The position numbers and the translations under genes are program-made. This document shows positions 18,575 to 26,836 of a stretch of DNA of 64,000 nucleotides, piece by piece. How positions within the stretch are numbered: position 1 is the stretch's first letter; each line of letters starts with the position of its first letter. The notes beneath the pieces were generated by a model that had not been told where the DNA came from, ran no database searches, and saw only the letters and a list, made by a program, of their open reading frames with translations. The stretch covers positions 104,559 to 168,558 of the forward strand of contig JAILIM010000017.1 of assembly GCA_024695285.1 (NCBI GenBank), written 5' to 3'. The stretch is from Bacteroidales bacterium. Its GTDB lineage: Bacteria; Bacteroidota; Bacteroidia; Bacteroidales; UBA932.

Positions 18575-20533
18575 ATGAAAAGCTTGAAGTTCCCAGTGCT
18601 CTGCGGCGTACTCGCCCTTGCTGTCGCCGCCTGTGGCACGCATAAGAAGATTGAGCAGATAAAGGCCGGCGAGATGCAGGCCCGCCTCGCCCTTCCTTCA
18701 GATTACCAGAAACCTACCCGTGAAATCAAGATTCCGGAGAAGACACGCGACACCCTCCAGATAGTGGACTTCGAAGGCCACGAGATGCTAATTATGAATG
18801 CAATCCGGGACGAAGACGGCGAAATGGTAGCGACCGAACGGCTTGAGGCTGCAGTGGTGACGGCCCGTTTCCGCAATGTGGCGGAGAGGCGAGGGCGCGT
18901 GGATCTGGTATTTCAGGTCATTGTGCCCAGGGACATGCAGGACAGCCGCTGGCAGCTGCGCCTGGACCCCGATATGTACATCCTCGGCGATTCCCTGCGC
19001 CTGGATCCCGTCATCATAACGGGCCGCGACTACCGCAAAGCCCAGCTGCGCGGCTACGAACAATACCGGCGCTTCCTGAATTCCATCATCACCGACACCA
19101 CCCGCTTCATTAACCTCGCAGCCCTTGAGATCTTCATCGAACGCAACATCCCCGAAGTCTATGCATTCCGCACCGATACCAGTTTCGTCTCCGACGAAGA
19201 GTTCGCATCAGCCTACGGCGTCACGGAAAAACAGGCTATAGAACACTACACCTGGCAGCTCTGGAAGCGCTGGAACAGGCGCCGCGCCGGCCGCAAGGAC
19301 CTGATGTACCACAGGTTTGTAAAGGCTCCCATCGTGACTGAAGGCATACGCCTGGACACCGTCCTGCAGAACGACAACGGCGATTTCATCTACAACTATG
19401 TCCAGACTATAAATACGCGTCCCAAGCTCCGCAAGGTCGAAATAGTGCTCTCCGGCGACATCCGTGAGCAGGGCAAGCGCATCTACACCATACCCCGGAG
19501 CGAGCCCCTTACCTTCTACATATCTTCAATTTCCGGCCTCGCCGACGGCAGCGAGCGCTACCTGAAGAAGATCATCGAGCGCAAGGTGGAGGCTAACACT
19601 GCTTGCTACATAGAGTTCCCGCAAGGGAAGGCCAATATTGATCCTGGCCTTGGCAACAATCCCGGCGAAATAGGCCGCATAAAAGGCAATTTCCGTGAAC
19701 TGCTGGTCAACGAGACATTCGACCTGGACTCCATATGCGTCGAGGCCTTCGCATCCCCTGAGGGGCTGAGAAAGAGCAACGAAGCCCTTTCGGAGAGGCG
19801 CGCAAAGTCTGCTTCGGATTACTTCGCAAACTACGCTGCGCATTTGAGCGACTCGCTGGCAAAAGAAGCCGGCATAATCCTCTCCCTGGGCGATGAAGCG
19901 ATTGAAATGAAAAAGCCTGCGGCCATATCTTTCAAGAGCCGCAGCGGCGGCGAAAACTGGCAGATGCTCGATTATCTGGTCGAATCCGACGGGCAGCTGA
20001 AAGATGCAGCAAAGAAAGAATACGCCGAGATAGCCTCGCTGTTCAAAGACCCTGACATGCGTGAGAAGCAGTTGTCCCGCACTTCCCACTACCGCTATCT
20101 ACGGGAGAAACTATATCCCCGCCTGCGTATAGTCAAGTTCAATTTCTACCTGCACCGCAAAGGCATGGTCAAGGACACCATCCACACTACGGAACTCGAC
20201 ACCGTCTATATGCACGGGGTGCAGAGCCTGCGCGACCACGACTACGAAGAAGCCCTGAAGTGCCTCCAGCCTTACAAGGATTTCAACACAGCCGTTGCAT
20301 ATGTCGCCCTTGACCGCAATTCGTCCGCAAAGGAGATTCTCTGCGGCCTTGAACGCACGGCAGCCGTAGATTACCTCCTGGCAATACTGTATTCCCGCGA
20401 AGGCGACGAACAGAACGCAGTCCAGTGCTACATCCACGCCTGCGCCCGTGAGCCGTCCTACGTCCACCGCGGCAATCTTGATCCCGAAATCAGCGCCCTC
20501 ATACGCAAATACGATTTGAATAAGGAACTATGA
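18575..20533 (+). CDS. Large lipoprotein with OmpA-like segment, function unknown
   Basis: 652 residues. The lipobox is AVAACG (Cys at about 20). The N-terminal half is not assigned: it has a long beta-rich region and a basic segment around 220-245 (WKRWNRRRAGRKD). Around residues 370-430 there is an OmpA/peptidoglycan-binding-like stretch, VEAFASPEGLRKSNEALSER followed by RAKSASDYF, matching the loop-helix where OmpA-like proteins have ASPEG..N..LS..RA..V. The last 120 residues read as TPR-like helices (SLRDHDYEEALKCLQPYKDF). Proteins of this general form are widespread in Bacteroidota and probably tie the outer membrane to peptidoglycan, but no experimental role is known to me. Confidence 0.65.
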   Translation: MKSLKFPVLCGVLALAVAACGTHKKIEQIKAGEMQARLALPSDYQKPTREIKIPEKTRDTLQIVDFEGHEMLIMNAIRDEDGEMVATERLEAAVVTARFRNVAERRGRVDLVFQVIVPRDMQDSRWQLRLDPDMYILGDSLRLDPVIITGRDYRKAQLRGYEQYRRFLNSIITDTTRFINLAALEIFIERNIPEVYAFRTDTSFVSDEEFASAYGVTEKQAIEHYTWQLWKRWNRRRAGRKDLMYHRFVKAPIVTEGIRLDTVLQNDNGDFIYNYVQTINTRPKLRKVEIVLSGDIREQGKRIYTIPRSEPLTFYISSISGLADGSERYLKKIIERKVEANTACYIEFPQGKANIDPGLGNNPGEIGRIKGNFRELLVNETFDLDSICVEAFASPEGLRKSNEALSERRAKSASDYFANYAAHLSDSLAKEAGIILSLGDEAIEMKKPAAISFKSRSGGENWQMLDYLVESDGQLKDAAKKEYAEIASLFKDPDMREKQLSRTSHYRYLREKLYPRLRIVKFNFYLHRKGMVKDTIHTTELDTVYMHGVQSLRDHDYEEALKCLQPYKDFNTAVAYVALDRNSSAKEILCGLERTAAVDYLLAILYSREGDEQNAVQCYIHACAREPSYVHRGNLDPEISALIRKYDLNKEL

Positions 20534-20554
20534 CGGAAAATCGCGAGGATTTCG

Positions 20555-20562
20555 TATCTTTG
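20555..20562 (+). promoter_or_regulatory. -7 box of the CoA-transferase gene
   Basis: TATCTTTG matches TAnnTTTG and ends 8 nt before the ATG at 20571. No clear -33 box; the upstream gene ends at 20533. Confidence 0.55.
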
Positions 20563-20570
20563 CGCCCGTT

Positions 20571-21872
20571 ATGAAAGATATCAGATTCGTCAGCCCCGAT
20601 GAGGCCGTGAGCCACATCCCATCCCACTGCCATATACATCTCAGCAGCGTCGCAAGTGTTCCCCATTGCCTTATACAGGCCCTTGTCAGGAGGGCCGATG
20701 CAGGGGACGTGACGGACCTGCACTTCCACCACTTCCACACCGAGGGCCCCGCTCCCTACAGCGAACCCAAATACGAAGGCATCTTCTTCGAGCAGGGCTT
20801 CTTCGTGGGCCCCAACGTGCGCGCAAACGTCAACGCCGGATATGCCGACTACACGCCGGTCCACCTTGGTGAGACTCCCCGCCTCTACAGGAGCGGCGCC
20901 ATCAAACTGGGTGCGGCTCTGGTGAACGTGTCGCTTCCGGATGCCGAAGGCCGCGTGTCGCTCGGCACCTCGGTGGACTGCTCCGTGGCCGCAATCCAGA
21001 CTGCTGACCTTGTCATTGGCGTGGTCAACCCCAACGTCCCTTTCGCCTATGGCGACCTCATCCCGCTTGAGTCGTTTGATTATCTGGTCCAGGATGACGC
21101 TCCGCTGGTGACGGCCAATTTCGCTGAACCGACTCCGACCGAGATGCTCATCGGCAAGAACTGCGCGGCCCTCGTCGAAGACGGTGACTGCCTCCAGATG
21201 GGCATCGGAGCCCTTCCCAACGCCCTTGCCTCCCAGCTGGGCGACCACAAGAATCTCGGACTCCACACGGAAATGTTCGCCGACGGCCTGCTGCGCCTTA
21301 TCAAGAAAGGCGTCATCAACGGTTCCTGCAAGGACATTGACAAGGGCAAGGTGGTCGCATCCTTCCTTCTCGGCTCCCAGGAAGTCTATTCTTTCATAGA
21401 CCACAATCCCGACGTGCTGATGCGTGACATCACATACACCAACGATCCCTGGGTCATTTCCCGAAACCGCAAGATGAAGGCCATCAACAGCGCCACAGAA
21501 GTGGACCTGACGGGCCAGATCAGCGCCGACAGCATCGGCATGCGCATCTTCAGCGGCACCGGCGGCCAGGTGGAGTTCGTGCGCGGCGCTTCAATGTCCG
21601 AAGGCGGCAAGAGCATCACCGCATTCGCATCCCGCACCAACAAGGGCAAGAACAAGATAGTCAGCACGATAAACCCCGGCGGCGGCATCGTCACTCCACG
21701 TGCGGACGCCCACTGGATAGTCACTGAATACGGAGCCGTCGACCTCTATGGCCGCAGCCTCCAGGAGCGTGCCAGGCTGCTCATCAGCATAGCCCATCCC
21801 GACGACCGAGAAATGCTCGAACGCGAGGCATTCGAGAGATTCGGCAGGCATTTCCTGGGCGTGAGAATCTAA
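20571..21872 (+). CDS. Acetyl-CoA hydrolase/transferase family CoA-transferase
   Basis: 433 residues. Two-lobed CoA-transferase of the acetyl-CoA hydrolase / 4-hydroxybutyrate CoA-transferase family. The likely catalytic Glu is in LGLHTEMFADG (about residue 234), and the C-terminal signature is FSGTGGQVEFVRGASMSEGG with NPGGGIVTPRADAHWIVTEYG, close to 4-hydroxybutyrate or butyryl-CoA:acetate CoA-transferases. It should move CoA between acetate and another short-chain acid during fermentation. The acid substrate (succinate, butyrate, propionate or 4-hydroxybutyrate) cannot be fixed from sequence. It overlaps the convergent MltD-like gene by 4 bp. Confidence 0.85.
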   Translation: MKDIRFVSPDEAVSHIPSHCHIHLSSVASVPHCLIQALVRRADAGDVTDLHFHHFHTEGPAPYSEPKYEGIFFEQGFFVGPNVRANVNAGYADYTPVHLGETPRLYRSGAIKLGAALVNVSLPDAEGRVSLGTSVDCSVAAIQTADLVIGVVNPNVPFAYGDLIPLESFDYLVQDDAPLVTANFAEPTPTEMLIGKNCAALVEDGDCLQMGIGALPNALASQLGDHKNLGLHTEMFADGLLRLIKKGVINGSCKDIDKGKVVASFLLGSQEVYSFIDHNPDVLMRDITYTNDPWVISRNRKMKAINSATEVDLTGQISADSIGMRIFSGTGGQVEFVRGASMSEGGKSITAFASRTNKGKNKIVSTINPGGGIVTPRADAHWIVTEYGAVDLYGRSLQERARLLISIAHPDDREMLEREAFERFGRHFLGVRI

Positions 21873-23269
21873 TAAATATAAATCTTCTGGCCGATGGACA
21901 GTCGGTCGGAGCGCAGGTGGTTCCAACTCATCAGCTGCTTGACGCTGACGTGGTAGCGGCGTGCAATGTGGCTCAGGGTGTCGCCGCTCTTGACGGTATG
22001 GCAAACCCTTGCGCTGCCTCCCCCGCTGCCGCCTGACTTCCCTTCCGAGATATCCTTCATCACTTGCTCGGAGAGATACTTGCCAGCATTGTGGAGATAC
22101 AGGGAATCCTGGTCGGCGGCAAGCCATGCGGAACTGTAGTCATAAGGAATGGTGACCGTGCATTTGCCGCCGGCACCCGGCACGATGTCGTTGTAGTATT
22201 CGGGATTGAGATACTGCAGTTCTTCGACAGGCACGCCCACCACTTCATGTATCTGCCTGAAATGCAGGTTCCTGTGCACCTCGAAGGTGTCCGTCTGCCC
22301 GGGAAGGCCTACTTCGTCCGGAGTCAGGCCGTAGTCGCCGCTCCATGCAAATGCATACATAACTCCAACGAAAGCAGGCATATAGCCTCTGGTTTCATGG
22401 GGAAGGTACGGATAAACGGACCAGAAATCCCGTTTGCCCCCGGCCCTCCGGATGGCCTTGTTGACGTTGCCGGCTCCGCAATTGTAGGCACTCACGGCAA
22501 GCGGCCAGTCCCCCAGCATGGAGTACAGGCTCTTGAGATACCGCGCTGCAGCCTCAGTTGATTTTTCTACATCCATGCGCTCGTCGACAAAGGAATCGAT
22601 GCGCAGACCATAGGCCCGCGCCGTCCTGTACATGAACTGCCATATGCCCTTGGCTCCGGCACGTGAAGTTGCCGTGGGTTTCAGCATGGACTCGACCACG
22701 GCAAGGTACTTCAGTTCCAAGGGCAGGCCATGCCTGCGGAATACTTCCTCGAATATGGGGAAATAGTAACTGCTCAGCCCCATCGCCTGACGCATAGCCT
22801 TGCCACGCTTCTCCGCATAGTGGACCATGTAGTTCTTGGTCACTTCATTGAAAGGAAGCGTGAAATATGGATTCAGCGCCTCCAGACGCGACATCATCTC
22901 CTTGTCGCTGACCGATGAAGCGAGCCGCACGGTGTCCAGGTCGAAGACTGGATTGTCGCCGTCGCGGTTGAAATTGCTTTTGTACCATATGGTCAGCAGG
23001 CTGTCAGTCACCTCCGGTGTGTAGTCCATAGGACGGGCGGCCGAAGCGGGAATGTCGTTGCCTTCTTCCAGCGCTTCGACGATATCCTCAACGACGGGCG
23101 TTGCAGCCCTCAGGCTGTCCACGAGCGCCTTTAGCGAATCGACCTGCCGCTTCAGTGCTGCGTTCTCCTTTTCCTTCTGCTTACTGTCACGGAACAGGCG
23201 CCCCTGAGCCACTGATGGGCACGGAGCGAGCAGCATGAACAGTAAGGCTAAGGGAAGCAGGCGTTTCAT
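21869..23269 (-). CDS. mltD: MltD-like lytic transglycosylase with LysM domain
   Basis: 466 residues. A signal peptide (to about residue 21) is followed by a short coiled-coil-like stretch (SKQKEKENAALKRQVDSLKALVDSL). The SLT domain (about 150-300) holds the catalytic Glu in LKYLAVVESMLKPTATSRAG and the GIWQFMYRTARAYGL motif. One LysM repeat closes the protein (VCHTVKSGDTLSHIARRYHV through LSIGQKIYIY). E. coli MltD has two LysM domains, so this form is shorter. It cleaves peptidoglycan to 1,6-anhydro products in the periplasm. It lies 3 bp downstream of the DUF5683 gene in the parA-parB run. Confidence 0.9.
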   Translation of the reverse strand: MKRLLPLALLFMLLAPCPSVAQGRLFRDSKQKEKENAALKRQVDSLKALVDSLRAATPVVEDIVEALEEGNDIPASAARPMDYTPEVTDSLLTIWYKSNFNRDGDNPVFDLDTVRLASSVSDKEMMSRLEALNPYFTLPFNEVTKNYMVHYAEKRGKAMRQAMGLSSYYFPIFEEVFRRHGLPLELKYLAVVESMLKPTATSRAGAKGIWQFMYRTARAYGLRIDSFVDERMDVEKSTEAAARYLKSLYSMLGDWPLAVSAYNCGAGNVNKAIRRAGGKRDFWSVYPYLPHETRGYMPAFVGVMYAFAWSGDYGLTPDEVGLPGQTDTFEVHRNLHFRQIHEVVGVPVEELQYLNPEYYNDIVPGAGGKCTVTIPYDYSSAWLAADQDSLYLHNAGKYLSEQVMKDISEGKSGGSGGGSARVCHTVKSGDTLSHIARRYHVSVKQLMSWNHLRSDRLSIGQKIYIY

Positions 23270-23272
23270 CTG

Positions 23273-24139
23273 TCAGAATCTGAGCCCCACGCTGACTCCG
23301 AAAGCCGGCGAAGGATTGAAAGCCAGCTGCGTGTCCGGCATTATGACCGTGGGGCGCACATCCATGGCCATGTCGTCAACTATCTCGAAATCATGCATAT
23401 AAGAGAACACGTTGGCGTCAATGACCTGAAGCAGGTACACAAGTCCGATTGCAAGGATGGAATAATCCCTGTAACGGCGGAACACGTCCCTGTAGTATAG
23501 AGCCTGCTCCGAGGTAATAGGCCCCGTATAAGGCACTTCCTTGTTGGTCGCTTCCTTGTAGATGCGGCGGTATCGCTGGTAATTTATGTTGTTGGTGTCG
23601 TAGAAATAATATGCGGTTGCGAGGCCTCCTATGTAAATAGGGATTTTCCAGAATTCGCCGTTGTAGGCCTGTCCCAGTCCGGGCACGAGCGCGGAGTACA
23701 GAGTAGCCCGCCCGGGAAGAGGGTATTTGTCTGATTTATAGCTGATCACACCGTCCAGCAAGGTCCCCCAGTAAGCCACGCCAGCGCCGATGAAACAGTA
23801 TTTAGCAATGTCGTGCTTACCCTGGGTGTTGAAATAAATGCCGGCGCCAAGCGGAGCGAATATTCCGGTGTAAACGATGGGAAGCTTCCAGTAGTCCTTG
23901 TTGTATATCTGCTCGCCGCCTATCACGAGGGCGGAGCCGGCGAACATGGTGCCGATCTTGATTTCCTGCTTGTGCGCCAGTCCTGCAAAGTAGTCCTTGA
24001 AGGAGAAGAGCACGTCCACGGAATCCTTGGGATTGGTCTTGTCGTCGTTGTATTGCTGCTGGAACGCCTCCGAACGGAACTGTGCGGAGGCATTCAGGGC
24101 TGCAAGCAGCAGTACTATCGTGACAATCGTTCTCTTCAT
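23273..24139 (-). CDS. DUF5683 domain membrane protein
   Basis: 288 residues. A signal peptide or first helix (to about residue 20) is followed by a DUF5683 core with several hydrophobic stretches and the family hallmarks SALVPGLGQAYNGEFWKIPI and a downstream YRRYRDYSILAIGLVYLLQVIDANVF helix region. In Bacteroidota this family commonly sits between parB and a lytic transglycosylase gene, as here. The start overlaps the parB stop by a single base. Its function is unknown; the conserved position hints at a link between chromosome segregation and envelope growth, which is inference. Confidence 0.8.
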   Translation of the reverse strand: MKRTIVTIVLLLAALNASAQFRSEAFQQQYNDDKTNPKDSVDVLFSFKDYFAGLAHKQEIKIGTMFAGSALVIGGEQIYNKDYWKLPIVYTGIFAPLGAGIYFNTQGKHDIAKYCFIGAGVAYWGTLLDGVISYKSDKYPLPGRATLYSALVPGLGQAYNGEFWKIPIYIGGLATAYYFYDTNNINYQRYRRIYKEATNKEVPYTGPITSEQALYYRDVFRRYRDYSILAIGLVYLLQVIDANVFSYMHDFEIVDDMAMDVRPTVIMPDTQLAFNPSPAFGVSVGLRF

Positions 24140-25071
24140 CAGATGCCGGCTTCTTCAAGGGCCTTGAGGAAGGCTGCAACTTCGCTGTCGGAATTGAAGC
24201 GCACAGTCATCGTACCCTTGCCGGAAGCATTTCTTTTCAGGGATATGTCCTGTGCAAAAAACTTGCCGACGCGGGACAGGAGGCGGTTATACTGCTCGGG
24301 AAGAGGCTCTTCGGGTTTCCTGACCGTGACCTTGGGAACTTCACCCGACTTGCAGCGGCGAACCAGATCCTCCAGTTCGCGCACCGAAAGGTTCTGGGTG
24401 ATCACCATATCGCAGAGGCGCACCTGCAGCACCGGGTCGTCGATTCCAAGCAGGGCCTTGGCGTGTCCGGGAGAAATCAGGCCCACTTTCAGGTCGTGCT
24501 GAACTTTCACCGGCAGTTTCAGGAGGCGAAGGGCGTTGGTCACGGTCGCGCGCTTCTTCCCCACCCTGTCGGCCATCTGCTCCTGGGTCAGGGAGCACTC
24601 GTCGATAAGACGCTGGAAACTCAGCGCCACTTCGATAGGATCGAGGTCCTGGCGCTGGATGTTCTCCACTATCGCCATCTCTAGCATGCCCTGGTCGGAG
24701 GCTTCACGCACATAGGCGGGAATCATCGTCATTCCGGCCATACGGCAGGCCCTGAAGCGGCGTTCGCCGCTGATTATCTGGTAGTTGCCGGAGGCAACCC
24801 TGCGCACGGTGATGGGCTGGATGAGTCCGAGGGAACGGATGGATGCGGCCAGTTCATCGAGGGCGTCGGGATCGAAATTGGTGCGGGGCTGGAAAGGGTT
24901 GGCCTCAATCAGGTCCATGGGAATGCGGAGTATATCCGCTTCCGAAACGGGACGGGTGCCCGCTACTTCCTTGTTGATGTATCCGACTGGTTTGCGGAAC
25001 TGGTCCGCGGTAGGGACATTGCCCATAAGGGCTTCAAGTCCCCTGCCCAGGCCTCTTGGTTTGTTGCTCAT
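24139..25071 (-). CDS. parB: Chromosome-partitioning protein ParB
   Basis: 310 residues. N-terminal RGLGRGLEALMG is typical of chromosomal ParB. The CTP-binding/ParB-N region contains NPFQPRTNFD, LIQPITVRR, ISGERRFRACRMAG (the GERRxRA box) and AIVENIQRQDLDPIEVA. A helix-turn-helix follows (LTQEQMADRVGKKRATVTNALRLLKLP), then a C-terminal dimerisation region. ParB loads on parS and slides as a CTP-dependent clamp. The start overlaps the parA stop by 4 bp. Confidence 0.95.
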   Translation of the reverse strand: MSNKPRGLGRGLEALMGNVPTADQFRKPVGYINKEVAGTRPVSEADILRIPMDLIEANPFQPRTNFDPDALDELAASIRSLGLIQPITVRRVASGNYQIISGERRFRACRMAGMTMIPAYVREASDQGMLEMAIVENIQRQDLDPIEVALSFQRLIDECSLTQEQMADRVGKKRATVTNALRLLKLPVKVQHDLKVGLISPGHAKALLGIDDPVLQVRLCDMVITQNLSVRELEDLVRRCKSGEVPKVTVRKPEEPLPEQYNRLLSRVGKFFAQDISLKRNASGKGTMTVRFNSDSEVAAFLKALEEAGI

Positions 25072-25853
25072 ACTTCTTTTACTTTGTCGCCGTTGCGCTC
25101 GAGCAGCTCGGACGCAAGGTTCAGGTAGTTGGACGAACCGGTGCAGGAGATTTCGTACAGCAGTACGGGCTTGCCGTGGGAAGGCGCTTCGCTGAGGCGT
25201 ATATTGCGCTGTATCACGGTCTTGAACACAAGGTCCTTGAAGTGTTCACGGAGTTCGGCAAGCACCTGCTGGTGGACTTTGGTGCGGCCGTCGAACATGG
25301 TCACGACGAAACCTTCAATGGTCAGCGAGGGGTTCAGTCCGTTCTGGATAATACGTATGGTCTGCAGCAGCTTTCCGAGGCCTTCGAGGGCGAAGAACTC
25401 GGGCTGGACGGGAATAATCACCGAATCGGCAGCCGTCAGGGTATTGACCGTTATGATACCGAGCGAAGGGGAACAGTCGATGATGATATAGTCGTAGGCG
25501 TCACGCACGGGGGCGATGGCCTTCCTGAGCTTGGACTCGCGGTCCTCTTCGTTGATCATTTCTATCTCTATGCCCACCAGGTTGATATGAGAAGGAATCA
25601 TATGCAGCCCGGCCATTTCCGTCTGGATCAGGGCGTCCTCGACGGAGATGGAGCCTTCCATAAGTTCGTACAGGCTTCTGTGCCGGTCATCGTCCGGGGA
25701 AAAATTAAGGCCGGAAGTGGTGTTGGCCTGGGGATCGGCATCGATGATCAGCACTTTTTTCTCCAAAGCAGCAAGGGATGCGGCGAGGTTGATGGCCGTC
25801 GTGGTCTTGCCGACGCCTCCCTTCTGGTTAGCTATAGCTATTACTTTTCCCAT
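25068..25853 (-). CDS. parA: Chromosome-partitioning ATPase ParA (Soj)
   Basis: 261 residues from the ATG at 25853. The deviant Walker A box KGGVGKTTTAINLAA is at about 9-23, followed by VLIIDADPQANTTSG and YIIIDCSPSLGIIT. Length and motifs fit chromosomal ParA/Soj. A longer in-frame start at 25862 would overlap the TATTTTTG promoter box (25860-25867, minus strand), so the ATG at 25853 is preferred; that leaves a leader of only a few nucleotides. First gene of parA-parB-DUF5683-mltD. Confidence 0.95.
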   Translation of the reverse strand: MGKVIAIANQKGGVGKTTTAINLAASLAALEKKVLIIDADPQANTTSGLNFSPDDDRHRSLYELMEGSISVEDALIQTEMAGLHMIPSHINLVGIEIEMINEEDRESKLRKAIAPVRDAYDYIIIDCSPSLGIITVNTLTAADSVIIPVQPEFFALEGLGKLLQTIRIIQNGLNPSLTIEGFVVTMFDGRTKVHQQVLAELREHFKDLVFKTVIQRNIRLSEAPSHGKPVLLYEISCTGSSNYLNLASELLERNGDKVKEV

Positions 25854-25859
25854 AATATG

Positions 25860-25887
25860 CAAAAATACGAAATAATTCTTACTTTTG
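25860..25887. promoter_or_regulatory. Divergent promoters for parA and the lipid kinase gene
   Basis: Minus strand TATTTTTG across 25860-25867 (parA) and plus strand TACTTTTG at 25880-25887 (lipid kinase). The start codons are 6 nt and 4 nt beyond the boxes respectively, so both mRNAs are predicted to be essentially leaderless. Confidence 0.6.
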
Positions 25888-25891
25888 CACT

Positions 25892-26836
25892 ATGGACGTT
25901 ACTAAAACTGATTGGTTCTTCATCGTTAACCCACGTGCCGGCTCCGGCAAGACAATGTCTCTCTGGGTTCCTGCCGAGCAGAAACTTCAGAAACTCGGTA
26001 TCCCTTTCGTGACCGCAATGACAGGCTATAAGCTTCATGCCACCCAGCTGGCTTATGAAGCCGCCGGGCAAGGCTACAGGCGCATAATTGCCGTCGGCGG
26101 TGATGGCTCGCTGCATGAAGCGCTGGCCGGCATTGCCCGCTACTGCGACGAAAGCGGTACCGACTCATCCGAATTCACCCTCGGCGTGATGCCCATCGGT
26201 TCCGGTAACGACTGGATCAAGTCCCTTGACCTTCCCAACGACCTGGACCACATGATTTCCCTTGTCGAGAAAGAATCTTCCGGGCAGATGGACCTGGTGC
26301 GCGTGCTCAGTTCCGGAGGCAAAGTATCGTATATGGCCAATGTCGGCGGCACAGGCTTTGACTCCCATGTCTGCAGCCGCGTGAACCTTCAGAAAGAGGG
26401 CGGCAAGAGGGGTAAATTAATCTATCTCAACGCATTGCGCTACACTATAACCCACCTCTTCCCCATCAACCTGAAGGTTGTGGCGGATGGGGAAACCGTG
26501 TTTGAAGGCACCTGCTATTCCATCGCCCTCGGCAACGGCTGCTACAGCGGATCCGGCATGCGCCAGGTGCCGAAAGCAGAGATTGACGACGGGATTCTGG
26601 ATTATATGATAGTGCCAAAGATCAAACTGAAGACCATGGTCAAAGAGATGCCCCGGCTTTTCAACGGCACCATCGACGAGTCCGGCGTGGTCATATCCGG
26701 AAAATGCCGGAGCCTGCAGGTAATGCCCCTCGACGATGCTTCCGCAGACATCATAGAACTGGACGGTGAAATCGAAGGAAAACTCCCGATTTCCATAGAG
26801 ATGGACGGTCGGAAAATCCGCGTGCTCAAAGACTGA
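25892..26836 (+). CDS. Diacylglycerol kinase-family lipid kinase (YegS/DgkB-like)
   Basis: 314 residues. The DAGK catalytic domain is clear: IVNPRAGSGKT at about 9-20, the nucleotide loop VGGDGSLHEALAGI (about 69-82) and MPIGSGNDWIKSL (about 100-112). A beta-sandwich C-terminal half contains MANVGGTGFDSHVC and LGNGCYSGSGMRQVPKAEID, the latter typical of the family. It probably phosphorylates diacylglycerol or another lipid at the inner membrane; the exact lipid is not decided by sequence. It overlaps the convergent helix-hairpin-helix gene by 11 bp. Confidence 0.88.
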   Translation: MDVTKTDWFFIVNPRAGSGKTMSLWVPAEQKLQKLGIPFVTAMTGYKLHATQLAYEAAGQGYRRIIAVGGDGSLHEALAGIARYCDESGTDSSEFTLGVMPIGSGNDWIKSLDLPNDLDHMISLVEKESSGQMDLVRVLSSGGKVSYMANVGGTGFDSHVCSRVNLQKEGGKRGKLIYLNALRYTITHLFPINLKVVADGETVFEGTCYSIALGNGCYSGSGMRQVPKAEIDDGILDYMIVPKIKLKTMVKEMPRLFNGTIDESGVVISGKCRSLQVMPLDDASADIIELDGEIEGKLPISIEMDGRKIRVLKD

